Below, piece by piece: positions 7,401 to 13,139 of a stretch of 13,402 nt of DNA. This DNA comes from an uncultured Alistipes sp. GTDB lineage: Bacteria > Bacteroidota > Bacteroidia > Bacteroidales > Rikenellaceae. The notes under the pieces were generated by a model, which made no database searches, had not been told where the DNA came from, and saw only the letters and a list, made by a program, of their open reading frames with translations. Location: the NCBI GenBank assembly GCA_900552955.1, contig USBO01000043.1:1-13402 (forward strand). The letters are read 5' to 3'. The translations under genes and the position numbers were made by a program. The number at the start of each line of letters is the position of its first letter. Position 1 is the stretch's first letter.

Positions 7401-8009
7401 CTCCTTGAGCGCATCGCGGTCGAGCATCGCCGTGAGGCGCGCCTCGTCGATGAGCTCGATCTTCTGAATCTCGTGCGAGGTGCGGAATCCGTCGAAGAAA
7501 TGCAGGAACGGCACGCGCGACTTGAGCGACACGATGTGCGCCACGCCCGCCAGATCCATCACCTCCTGCACCGACGAGGTGGCCAGCATCGCGAAACCGG
7601 TCTGGCGCGCGGCCATCACGTCCTGATGGTCACCGAAGATCGACAGCGACTGCGCGGCCAGCGCACGCGCCGAAACGTGGAACACGCCCGGCAGCAGCTC
7701 GCCCGCGATCTTGTACATATTGGGAATCATCAGCAGCAGACCCTGCGACGCGGTGAACGTCGAGGTCAGCGCGCCGCTCTGCAACGAACCGTGCACGGCG
7801 CCCGCAGCGCCCGCCTCCGACTGCATCTCGACGACCTTGACCGTCTCGCCGAAGATGTTTTTGCGGCCCTGAGCCGCCCACTCGTCGACCAGTTCGGCCA
7901 TGGTCGACGACGGTGTGATGGGATAGATGGCCGCAACCTCCGAGAAGAGGTAGGCGATGTGCGCCGCAGCGTAATTGCCATCACACGTGATGAATTTTTT
8001 CTCTGCCAT
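4464..8009 (-). CDS. nifJ: Pyruvate:ferredoxin (flavodoxin) oxidoreductase, single-chain
   Basis: 1181 residues, the usual length of homodimeric PFOR. Family function: cytoplasmic oxidation of pyruvate with CoA to acetyl-CoA and CO2, reducing ferredoxin; a central step of anaerobic fermentation. Domains in order: N-terminal pyrimidine-binding domain with 'YPITPSS' (29-35) and 'EMQSEAGAAGAVHG' (about 61-74); gamma-like domain with 'GLGADGTVGANKNS' (about 430-445); an inserted ferredoxin domain with two 4Fe-4S motifs, CIQCNQCAYVC (about 695-705) and CTGCNNCVDVC (about 750-760); C-terminal thiamine-diphosphate domain with 'GDGWGYDIGYGG' and 'NTGGQSSKS'. The proximal-cluster cysteines are visible in 'CAGCGE', 'NATGCTSIYS' and 'YAPCINHG', so the enzyme looks intact. 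No C-terminal oxygen-protection extension of the Desulfovibrio africanus type is evident. Apparently transcribed alone: good -7 box upstream, terminator downstream. Confidence 0.98.
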   Translation of the reverse strand: MAEKKFITCDGNYAAAHIAYLFSEVAAIYPITPSSTMAELVDEWAAQGRKNIFGETVKVVEMQSEAGAAGAVHGSLQSGALTSTFTASQGLLLMIPNMYKIAGELLPGVFHVSARALAAQSLSIFGDHQDVMAARQTGFAMLATSSVQEVMDLAGVAHIVSLKSRVPFLHFFDGFRTSHEIQKIELIDEARLTAMLDRDALKEFRARALNPEHPVTRGTAQNPDIYFQTREASNKFYDAVPDMVAEAMREISEITGREYKPFVYYGAEDAENIVVAMGSVTETLKETVDYLNARGEKVGVVTVHLYRPFSVKYLGAVLPETVKRICVLDRTKEPGANGDPLYLDVVEAFAACNEIPAERKPLIIGGRYGLSSKDTTPAQMLAVFENLKAAQPRNQFTVGIVDDVTMRSLPVGEEISMAKAGTFEALFFGLGADGTVGANKNSIKIIGGTTDKYCQAYFSYDSKKSGGYTSSHLRFGDLPITSPYLVTTPDFVACHVPSYVDKYDVLKGLKQGGSFLLNSVHDAATTCRTLPDHMKVYLAKNRINFYIINATKIAAELGLGSRTNTIMQSAFFRIADVIPFDKAVEEMKKAIAKTYGKKGEDIVNMNYAAVDAGGKLVEKVEVPAEWAEIEVKETSHDVDERRPAFVRDIVDPINALKGDLLPVSAFNGREDGTWDNGTAAWEKRGIAVNVPEWQIENCIQCNQCAYVCPHAVIRPFLATEEEAAASGTAWKQGLGETKEYKFRIQVSPLDCTGCNNCVDVCPAKQKALVMKPLETQLGEQRNWEYCNEKVGYKGDAVDKTKSVKNLQFTQPLFEFSGACAGCGETPYIKAITQLFGDKMMVANATGCTSIYSGSAPSTPYCTNAQGQGPAWANSLFEDNAEFGLGMHVGVEKQRDKIQHLMERAIAECPQCSDALKGTMQEWIAARGSSSRSAEVSARLVPMMEACGCDTCKEILAMKDLLVKKSQWIIGGDGWGYDIGYGGVDHVLASGMDVNILIVDTEVYSNTGGQSSKSTPVGAVAKFASSGKRIRKKDIGAMAMTYGYVYVAQVSIGASQMQLFNVLKEAEAYPGPSLVIAYAPCINHGIKGGMTRTQTVGKEAVACGYWHLWHYNPELAEQGKNPFVLDSKEPDWSKFREFLMKEVRYTSLLKTFPAEAEELFGAAEENAKWRYAGYQRLSKMEY

Positions 8010-8074
8010 ATTGATAGACTTGAAAATTATTAGTTTTCAGATTTTTACACGCACACAACGATGCGAGACCGATG

Positions 8075-8082
8075 CAAAGGTA
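8075..8082 (-). promoter_or_regulatory. Promoter -7 box of nifJ
   Basis: On the minus strand TACCTTTG within TATACCTTTGCA is an exact TAnnTTTG. The expected -33 position has only CTGGG, a weak match. The predicted leader is about 60 bases and contains the weak stem TGAAAA/TTTTCA (8021-8039). Confidence 0.6.
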
Positions 8083-8346
8083 TAAAATTCCGCCAAGAGT
8101 ACCCAGCATTTTCAGCGTTAGTTTTTTAACAGCCGGAGTGTTATTCGTTTCACAGTTTTCGAAGTCGTTTTCGCCCCGAATCGCCGTTGCGCATCCCGCC
8201 GTCGAGGGCCGGACAGAGCCGCACAAACCTTTGCGCTATAAGAAAATACGATTATCGCGACTTTAATAGGTTATTATGTTTGCAATTTCGGGAAATTCAA
8301 CGTATATTGCTTTTCGGAACTTCCATACTCTAATCGATTTCTCATT
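8083..8346. other. Divergent spacer between nifJ and the low-GC gene
   Basis: With the nifJ leader, the gene-free stretch is 8010-8346. It holds the nifJ promoter at its left end and the plus-strand -7 box at 8275-8282. I see no credible gene, RNA or strong hairpin in the roughly 170 bases between; short open frames there begin inside the nifJ leader and show no protein-like composition. Base composition falls visibly towards A+T from about 8270. Confidence 0.5.
8275..8282 (+). promoter_or_regulatory. Probable promoter -7 box of the low-GC gene
   Basis: TATGTTTG fits TAnnTTTG. The -33 position 19 bases upstream reads TTAT, a partial match. A start near 8289 gives a leader of about 58 bases to the ATG at 8347. 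It has no competing minus-strand signal. Confidence 0.5.
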
Positions 8347-8511
8347 ATGAAGCCTCTCGCACTCTTCAAACCGGAATTCCTTGTGAGAATTCTGTTCTAT
8401 TTCGCAGCCGCACTCGTCTGCACAAATTGCTACCATATGGACGACCCGATCGAATGCGAAAGCGACACCGCAAGTTATCCGTTACTTACCCGCGCTGTAC
8501 CCACACTTTAA
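8347..8511 (+). CDS. N-terminal export-signal fragment of the split low-GC gene
   Basis: 54 residues, not long enough to stand alone. Residues 11-24 are hydrophobic (FLVRILFYFAAALV), followed by two cysteines, Cys25 and Cys28. Neither has a textbook lipobox, but 'CYHMDDPIE' after Cys28 has the acidic pattern of Bacteroidetes lipoproteins. The frame stops at TAA (8509-8511) after 'LLTRAVPTL'. The +1 frame continues straight into the 8537-9982 protein: skipping one T of CTTTAAT gives PTLNFDWENVDWMPTP. The +1 frame is itself open from 8387 but has no ATG, GTG or TTG before 8537. I infer that this is the true start of the next entry, separated by one extra base, a sequencing error, or a +1 ribosomal frameshift. 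Confidence 0.6.
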   Translation: MKPLALFKPEFLVRILFYFAAALVCTNCYHMDDPIECESDTASYPLLTRAVPTL

Positions 8512-8536
8512 TTTCGACTGGGAGAACGTCGACTGG

Positions 8537-9982
8537 ATGCCTACACCGCAGGGACAAAGCCGCATACCGACGCCATGGGTCGGGCAAGGCAGTTTAGTCG
8601 GAACCTATGACTGGGAAATCGTCAACGACCACAAAGCATTCGACGGTTGGGAGCTTCTGTACAGCACATTCGATCCGAACGCACCCAGTGCCCTCGTCAA
8701 CCCCTATTTCGTACTTTATAACAAATATCGGGGAATCATGCGCGTATACATCTATCTGACGACTCAATTCGTCACGACTTCGTCTCAATTGCAGGACGGC
8801 ATATCGATCGCATCCTCCCGCAAGAATATCTCCCTGTTACGATTCTGCGGCAGGGAGTTCATCCATCCCGACTCCTACCCGACCGAATTCAACCAGCTGC
8901 AGCCCAAGCCAAAAAACGGTTCGGCACCAATGGCCGCCAACAAATGGTACATGATGCAATACGAACTGGCCTACGATCCCGCCCTGCTCAGCATGGATCA
9001 TCGGGATGTTCAATTATGCTGGTGGCTGAATTATGTCAATGTTGCGGGAATCGAGATGGAAACCCGCTCCGTCGGAGATATCGTCGGTACGATCGGCACA
9101 TCCTCAGCCACCGGCCGAAATCCCTTCCCGACAACCGATCTAAGCAAGATCGGATCGCGATTGATTTTGACGAATGTCGATAAAACCGTGGCCGAGGGTC
9201 TTCGGGATGATTCTGCATCGAATAAAAACAGCTTGGATCTCCCTCGAAAGTTCTACGAAGGAATCGTATCGAGCATTACCGAAGCCGCCAAATCGAGTAT
9301 CGGAGATATTCTGAAAAAACCGTTCTCTTTCCTCAGTGCGATCATCGGCGGCATCTCGACGACAGCACCCACCCCGATCTCTTTGAAACTCGAAGTGCGC
9401 TCTACGGCAAAGGGAGCTCTGACCGAGTTCGGATCGTTCCCGTCGTCTCCAGCTTCCATGTGGATCCCCGGAACTTCGATTTCGGCGAGCGCGGTCGGAA
9501 TCATTCCCCTATACAACAAACCGTTGGGCGTATGCAACATATCCCACCAGCCGACGATCGCGTTAGTCGACCGATCGAGAATCTATAACGAACCCGATGA
9601 ACCGTTCGACCCGGATCAGATGCTGACAATTATCGACGGAGAACTCGATTATGATATTCAAGACTATTCGCAATATTTAATCATCAATCCCGAATTGCAA
9701 AAGATAGCCGACGTAACCATCGAAAGACAGGATATCGTCGCAACCGGATACGACCATACATTCGGAGAACGGAATTTCATCCACATCCCAGCCCATATAT
9801 ACACCTATATTGAAGGGACGACTTTCAATAATCACCAGCTTCCCGATAATCTCACTTACTATGTCCGATTTACAATCAAAGTCACACCGCACAACGGGGC
9901 TCCTGAATCGATTATCTACAAAACATTCCAACTGGCTCAAACGATCCGTTACGAGGTATCGGATGAGACGACCTACCCCTGA
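8537..9982 (+). CDS. Large secreted or lipidated protein of unknown function (body of a split gene)
   Basis: 481 residues from the first in-frame ATG, with no signal peptide of its own. Joined to the 8347 fragment across a one-base change it would be 544 residues with an export signal. I do not recognise a named domain. Seen: an N-terminal motif 'DWMPTPQGQSRIPTPW' preceded in frame by FDWENV, aromatic-rich beta-type sequence, a Ser/Ala/Gly-rich hydrophobic stretch around residues 245-275, and acidic 'NEPDEPFDPDQ' near 355. The C-terminal third ('TYYVRFTIKV', 'IRYEVSDETTYP') looks like beta strands. Codon choice is richer in AT-ending codons (ATA, TTA, AAT, GAT) than in flanking genes, suggesting a different origin. 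A 106-residue lipoprotein follows after 43 bases, so the two may be co-transcribed. Surface location is an inference. Confidence 0.6.
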   Translation: MPTPQGQSRIPTPWVGQGSLVGTYDWEIVNDHKAFDGWELLYSTFDPNAPSALVNPYFVLYNKYRGIMRVYIYLTTQFVTTSSQLQDGISIASSRKNISLLRFCGREFIHPDSYPTEFNQLQPKPKNGSAPMAANKWYMMQYELAYDPALLSMDHRDVQLCWWLNYVNVAGIEMETRSVGDIVGTIGTSSATGRNPFPTTDLSKIGSRLILTNVDKTVAEGLRDDSASNKNSLDLPRKFYEGIVSSITEAAKSSIGDILKKPFSFLSAIIGGISTTAPTPISLKLEVRSTAKGALTEFGSFPSSPASMWIPGTSISASAVGIIPLYNKPLGVCNISHQPTIALVDRSRIYNEPDEPFDPDQMLTIIDGELDYDIQDYSQYLIINPELQKIADVTIERQDIVATGYDHTFGERNFIHIPAHIYTYIEGTTFNNHQLPDNLTYYVRFTIKVTPHNGAPESIIYKTFQLAQTIRYEVSDETTYP

Positions 9983-10025
9983 AACATAATATTGCAAATC
10001 ATTTTTACCTGTTACCCGCACGCTT

Positions 10026-10346
10026 ATGAAACCTCTCAAATTTTTCACTCTGCTCGCCGGCATCGCGCTGCTGCTCGCCGCCTGCTCGAAAGACGACGAA
10101 TTCCCCGACAACGTCCTCTTCCGCAACGGGATGTCCCGACCGATCACCGTCACGATCTCCGTCAACGAAAACGGGATCGAAGAGGAACTCCAGACGGTGC
10201 ACGTCGAGGCCTACGGCAACCGCTCGATCCGCCTCAACCCCGGCAACTACTACTGCGGCTCGCGATTCTTCCAAGCCAAGGAGGGCTATCGCGCCGTATT
10301 CTCCTACTACACCCACGAAGAGACGTTCGAGTACGAACGCCTCTGA
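10026..10346 (+). CDS. Small lipoprotein, probably surface-exposed, unknown function
   Basis: 106 residues. MKPLKFFTLLAGIALLLAAC is a clear lipoprotein signal with Cys20. It is followed by 'SKDDE', which fits the Lys-plus-acidic lipoprotein export signal described for Capnocytophaga and Bacteroides surface lipoproteins. The remaining 80 residues are beta-strand-like (PITVTISVNENG, IEEELQTVHVEAYG, 'SIRLNPGNYYCGSRFF', 'YRAVFSYYTHEETFEYERL') and would form one small domain with a single extra Cys77; no family recognised. The base composition is GC-rich like the chromosome, unlike the gene just upstream. Its first codons (ATGAAACCTCTC) nearly match those of the 8347 fragment (ATGAAGCCTCTC). It may be co-transcribed with the upstream gene (43-base gap). 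It is followed by a cluster of inverted repeats. Confidence 0.75.
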   Translation: MKPLKFFTLLAGIALLLAACSKDDEFPDNVLFRNGMSRPITVTISVNENGIEEELQTVHVEAYGNRSIRLNPGNYYCGSRFFQAKEGYRAVFSYYTHEETFEYERL

Positions 10347-10347
10347 A

Positions 10348-10364
10348 CGCAGACCGTCTCTGCG
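10348..10364. repeat. Stem-loop immediately after the small lipoprotein
   Basis: CGCAGA (10348-10353), loop CCGTC, TCTGCG (10359-10364). It starts two bases past the stop codon. First of five inverted repeats in this spacer. Confidence 0.5.
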
Positions 10365-10376
10365 GCGCAGCTGCGC
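10365..10376. repeat. 12-base palindrome
   Basis: GCGCAGCTGCGC, self-complementary, directly abutting the previous stem-loop and overlapping the next palindrome by three bases. The overlap means the two could form alternative structures. Confidence 0.45.
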
Positions 10377-10403
10377 GGGGATTCGGCCGGCCGAATCCCC
10401 GCG
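10374..10403. repeat. 30-base perfect palindrome, possible terminator
   Basis: CGCGGGGATTCGGCC (10374-10388) is followed at once by its exact reverse complement (10389-10403), with no loop. It may end the transcript of the lipoprotein gene, but only TCGTTCGT follows on the plus strand, so the T run is poor. Confidence 0.7.
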
Positions 10404-10430
10404 TCGTTCGTGCCGGCCGATCCGCCGCAT

Positions 10431-10450
10431 GCCGTTCGCGCCCGAACGGC
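10431..10450. repeat. Stem-loop in the pre-M16 spacer
   Basis: GCCGTTCG (10431-10438), loop CGCC, CGAACGGC (10443-10450). Perfect 8-base stem, no T run. Fourth inverted repeat of the spacer. Confidence 0.5.
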
Positions 10451-10473
10451 TTCGCCCGCAAACCGGCCGAAGC

Positions 10474-10505
10474 GTTGCGCGGTGCGGGATTTTGCATTAT
10501 CTTTG
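10474..10505 (+). promoter_or_regulatory. Promoter of the M16 peptidase operon
   Basis: GTTG (10474-10477), 20-base spacer, TATCTTTG (10498-10505), an exact TAnnTTTG. Transcription should begin near 10511-10513, only about 10 bases before the ATG at 10522, which also shows that in-frame ATGs further upstream (10429) are not used. Confidence 0.7.
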
Positions 10506-10520
10506 TCCGAAATCCCGCAC
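10482..10520. repeat. 11-base perfect inverted repeat bracketing the M16 promoter -7 box
   Basis: GTGCGGGATTT (10482-10492) and AAATCCCGCAC (10510-10520) are exact reverse complements separated by 17 bases that contain the -7 box TATCTTTG. The right arm ends one base before the start codon. Possible operator, or a hairpin in read-through RNA that would bury the start region. No regulator gene is adjacent. Confidence 0.6.
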
Positions 10521-10521
10521 G

Positions 10522-11760
10522 ATGATTCCCTACGAACGACATACCCTTGCCAACGGACTGACGGTGGCCGTCAACCGCGACCGCCAGTCGAAACTCGCGG
10601 CCGTCAACCTCCTCTACAAGGTCGGCGCGCGCAACGAAGACCCCGCACGCACGGGCTTCGCCCACCTGTTCGAGCACCTCATGTTCCGCGGCACGCGCGA
10701 CGTGCCCGACTTCGACCTGCCGGTGCAGATGGCCTGCGGCGACAACAACGCCTTCACCAACAACGACTACACCGACTTCTACATCACCCTGCCCAAGGAC
10801 AACGTCGAGACGGCCCTCTGGCTCGAGGCCGACCGCATGACGGGGCTCGACATCTCGCCCGAGGCGCTCGAAACCGAGAAGCGGGTCGTCATCGAGGAGT
10901 TCAAGCAGCGCTACCTCAACCAGCCCTACGGCGATCAGGGGATGCTGCTGCGCGGGCTTGCCTACACGCGCCACCCCTACCGCTGGGCGACGATCGGACT
11001 CACGCCCGACCACGTGGCCGGCGCGACGCTCGACGAGGTGCGCGCCTTCTACCGCCGCTGGTACCACCCCTCGAACGCCATCCTGTCGATCTCGGCCGAC
11101 ATCGACGAGCAGCGGCTCGTCGAACTGGCCGAACGCTATTTCGCCGCGATCGCCGACACGCCTTCGGCCCCCGACCCGCTGCCTGCCGAACCCGCGCAGA
11201 CCGAGGAGCGGCGGCTCGAAGTCGAACGCGACGTGCCGGCCACAACGGTGACCGTCGCCTACCCGATGGGCGACCGCCGCTCGCGCGACTTCTACCTGGG
11301 CGACATGGCCTCCGACATCCTCGCGGGCGGCGACTCGGCACGGCTCTACGAGCGGCTCGTCAAGCGCGACCGCCTCTTTTCGAGCGTCAACGCCTACATC
11401 ACGGGCGACGTCGACCCGGGGCTCTTCGTCTTCACGGGCCACCTGCTGCCCGACCGCACGGTCGAGGAGGCCGAAGCGGCCTTCGCCCGCGAAATCGAGG
11501 AGCTGCAAACCCGCCCCGCGAGCGACTACGAAATCGGGAAGGTGAAGAACAAGTTCGAGGCCAACACCCTCTTCGGCGAACTCAACGTGATGAACAAGGC
11601 GATGAATCTGGGCTACTACGAGATGCTCGGCGACCTCGGACTCGTCAACCGCGAGGTGGAGCTTTACCGCTCCGTCGCCGCCGACGAGCTGATCGGATTC
11701 GCACGCCGCACGTTCCTCCCCGCACGCCGTTCCACTCTGATCTACCGCGCAAAACGATGA
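10522..11760 (+). CDS. M16 family zinc metallopeptidase, catalytic subunit
   Basis: 412 residues from the ATG at 10522. The inverted zinc motif HxxEH is HLFEH at residues 48-52, with Glu51 as catalytic base. The third ligand is expected about 74-76 residues later and fits Glu125/Glu126 in 'VVIEEFKQRY'. The usual two-half M16 fold follows: N-terminal 'LANGLTVAV...GARNED', and C-terminal 'GDSARLYERLVKRDRLFSSV' near residues 272-290. No signal peptide or membrane segment, so likely cytoplasmic. Length is that of single-repeat M16B peptidases, which work as dimers. The stop overlaps the next start by four bases (ATGA), implying coupled translation with the second M16-like subunit. Start chosen because it lies just after the promoter and at the family N-terminus. 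Family cleaves peptides inside a closed chamber; the substrate is unknown. Confidence 0.93.
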   Translation: MIPYERHTLANGLTVAVNRDRQSKLAAVNLLYKVGARNEDPARTGFAHLFEHLMFRGTRDVPDFDLPVQMACGDNNAFTNNDYTDFYITLPKDNVETALWLEADRMTGLDISPEALETEKRVVIEEFKQRYLNQPYGDQGMLLRGLAYTRHPYRWATIGLTPDHVAGATLDEVRAFYRRWYHPSNAILSISADIDEQRLVELAERYFAAIADTPSAPDPLPAEPAQTEERRLEVERDVPATTVTVAYPMGDRRSRDFYLGDMASDILAGGDSARLYERLVKRDRLFSSVNAYITGDVDPGLFVFTGHLLPDRTVEEAEAAFAREIEELQTRPASDYEIGKVKNKFEANTLFGELNVMNKAMNLGYYEMLGDLGLVNREVELYRSVAADELIGFARRTFLPARRSTLIYRAKR

Positions 11761-13022
11761 AACAACCGCAACTCACCACCCCCTCCGACGTCGCGCTGGC
11801 CGAACCCCTGCGCCGCACGCTTCCCAACGGCGTCACCATCCACACGCTTCGGGCCGCGGAGTTCGAGGTCGTGCGTGTCTCGTTCGTCTTCCGCGCCGGC
11901 TCGGCGCAGCAGCGCAAGGCGTTCGTCGCCACGTCGACGGCCAACCTGCTGAGCGAAGGGACGCGCGACCTGACGGCGCAGCAGATCGCCGAACGGCTCG
12001 ATTTCCACGGCTCCTACTTCGATGTCAACGTCGACCGCGACTACGTCTACATCAGCTTCTGCTCGCTGTCGAAATACTTCCGACAGACGCTCGCCGTGGC
12101 CGAGCAGATTCTTCTTCATCCGCTTTTTCCCGAACAGGAGGTGGCGACCTACCGCGAAAAGCGCAAGCAGCGGCTGCGCATCGAGCGCATGAAGGTCGAA
12201 ACCGAAGCCCGCGAAGCCTTCGCCCGCGCGCTTTTCGGCGCAGAACACCCTTACGGAGTCTCCTCGGACGAGGAGGCGTACGACGCCCTCACGCGCGACG
12301 ACCTGCTCGGGTTCTATGCGCGGCACTACACCGCCCGCAACTGCTTCGTCGTGTGCAGCGGCGCGGCCGACGAGGCCGTCGTCGACGCCGTGGCCGCCGT
12401 GGCCGGACAACTCCCCGCCGGCACCGACCGCACCTTCGACGCCTTCCCGCCGGCCGTCACGACGCCCCGCGTCACCGTGCGGCACCCGGGAGCCGTGCAG
12501 TCGTCGATCCGCGTCGGGCGGCTGCTCTTCGGCCGCAACCACCCCGATTACGTCGGGATGCAGGTCGTGGCGATGTTGCTGGGCGGTTATTTCGGTTCGC
12601 GGCTGATGCAGAACCTGCGCGAGGAGCACGGTTTCACCTACGGCGTGGTCGCCGCGATGGTCAACCTCGAACACGGCGGCTATCTGGCCGTCGCCACGCA
12701 GGTGGCGCGCGATGCGACGCAGCAGGCCCTCGCGGAGATTTACCGCGAAATCGAACGGCTGCGCACCGAGCCGGTCCCGGAGGAGGAGCTATCGCTGGTG
12801 CGCAACATGATGACAGGCGAGATGATGCGCGTCCTCGACGGGCCGTTCGGCATCGCCGACGTCACCATCGAGAACATCCTCTGCCGTCAGCCCAACGCCG
12901 CCGTGGGCGACAACCTGCACCGCATCCGCGCCGTCACCCCCGCCGACGTGCAGCGGCTCGCGGTGAAATACCTGTCGCACGACGCGCTGGTGACCGCCGT
13001 GGCGGGCGAAACGGAGAATTGA
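11757..13022 (+). CDS. M16 family non-catalytic partner subunit
   Basis: 421 residues, starting at the ATG that overlaps the previous stop. It has the M16 N-terminal pattern ('RRTLPNGVTIHTLRA', 'SFVFRAGSAQQ'), but where HxxEH should be it reads STANLLSEG (residues 60-68), so zinc ligands are missing and it should be inactive by itself. It keeps the M16B C-terminal substrate loop, 'GGYFGSRLMQNLREEHGFTYGV' split as GGYFGSRL and LREEHGFTYGV around residues 277-298, with the Arg and Tyr that in M16B partner subunits hold substrate. A catalytic and a non-catalytic gene in tandem is a known arrangement for heterodimeric M16B proteases, including bacterial pairs and the mitochondrial processing peptidase. 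No export signal. Ends 24 bases before a strong terminator stem. Confident as family member; heterodimer formation is inferred. Confidence 0.92.
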   Translation: MKQPQLTTPSDVALAEPLRRTLPNGVTIHTLRAAEFEVVRVSFVFRAGSAQQRKAFVATSTANLLSEGTRDLTAQQIAERLDFHGSYFDVNVDRDYVYISFCSLSKYFRQTLAVAEQILLHPLFPEQEVATYREKRKQRLRIERMKVETEAREAFARALFGAEHPYGVSSDEEAYDALTRDDLLGFYARHYTARNCFVVCSGAADEAVVDAVAAVAGQLPAGTDRTFDAFPPAVTTPRVTVRHPGAVQSSIRVGRLLFGRNHPDYVGMQVVAMLLGGYFGSRLMQNLREEHGFTYGVVAAMVNLEHGGYLAVATQVARDATQQALAEIYREIERLRTEPVPEEELSLVRNMMTGEMMRVLDGPFGIADVTIENILCRQPNAAVGDNLHRIRAVTPADVQRLAVKYLSHDALVTAVAGETEN

Positions 13023-13046
13023 CGGGGTTGCGCACCCGTACAGCAC

Positions 13047-13077
13047 GACGCCCCTCCGGCTTGGCCGGAGGGGCGTC
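13047..13077. terminator. Terminator stem between the M16 operon and rsmA
   Basis: GACGCCCCTCCGGC (13047-13060), loop TTG, GCCGGAGGGGCGTC (13064-13077): a 14-base perfect stem between convergent genes. The T run is poor on either side (ATTCGG on plus), so it may act on both strands by stem strength. Confidence 0.75.
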
Positions 13078-13139
13078 ATTCGGGATCGACCCGACCGGGC
13101 ATCGGCGCCCGTGCCACGTGCGGAGTCGCTGACCGATGC

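Noticed and set aside
7981..8266. Short open frames on both strands over the nifJ start and leader (8226-7981 minus, 8072-8266 plus)
   Set aside because: They overlap the nifJ promoter and start, have no motif or plausible start context.
10429..10521. ATG at 10429 as start of the first M16 gene
   Set aside because: It lies upstream of the promoter at 10474-10505 and adds a non-homologous Arg/Pro-rich head.
10410..11756. Upstream extension of the second M16 gene (870-residue frame)
   Set aside because: This part is an alternative frame of the first M16 gene, rich in Arg/Pro/Ala, with no M16 features before 11757.
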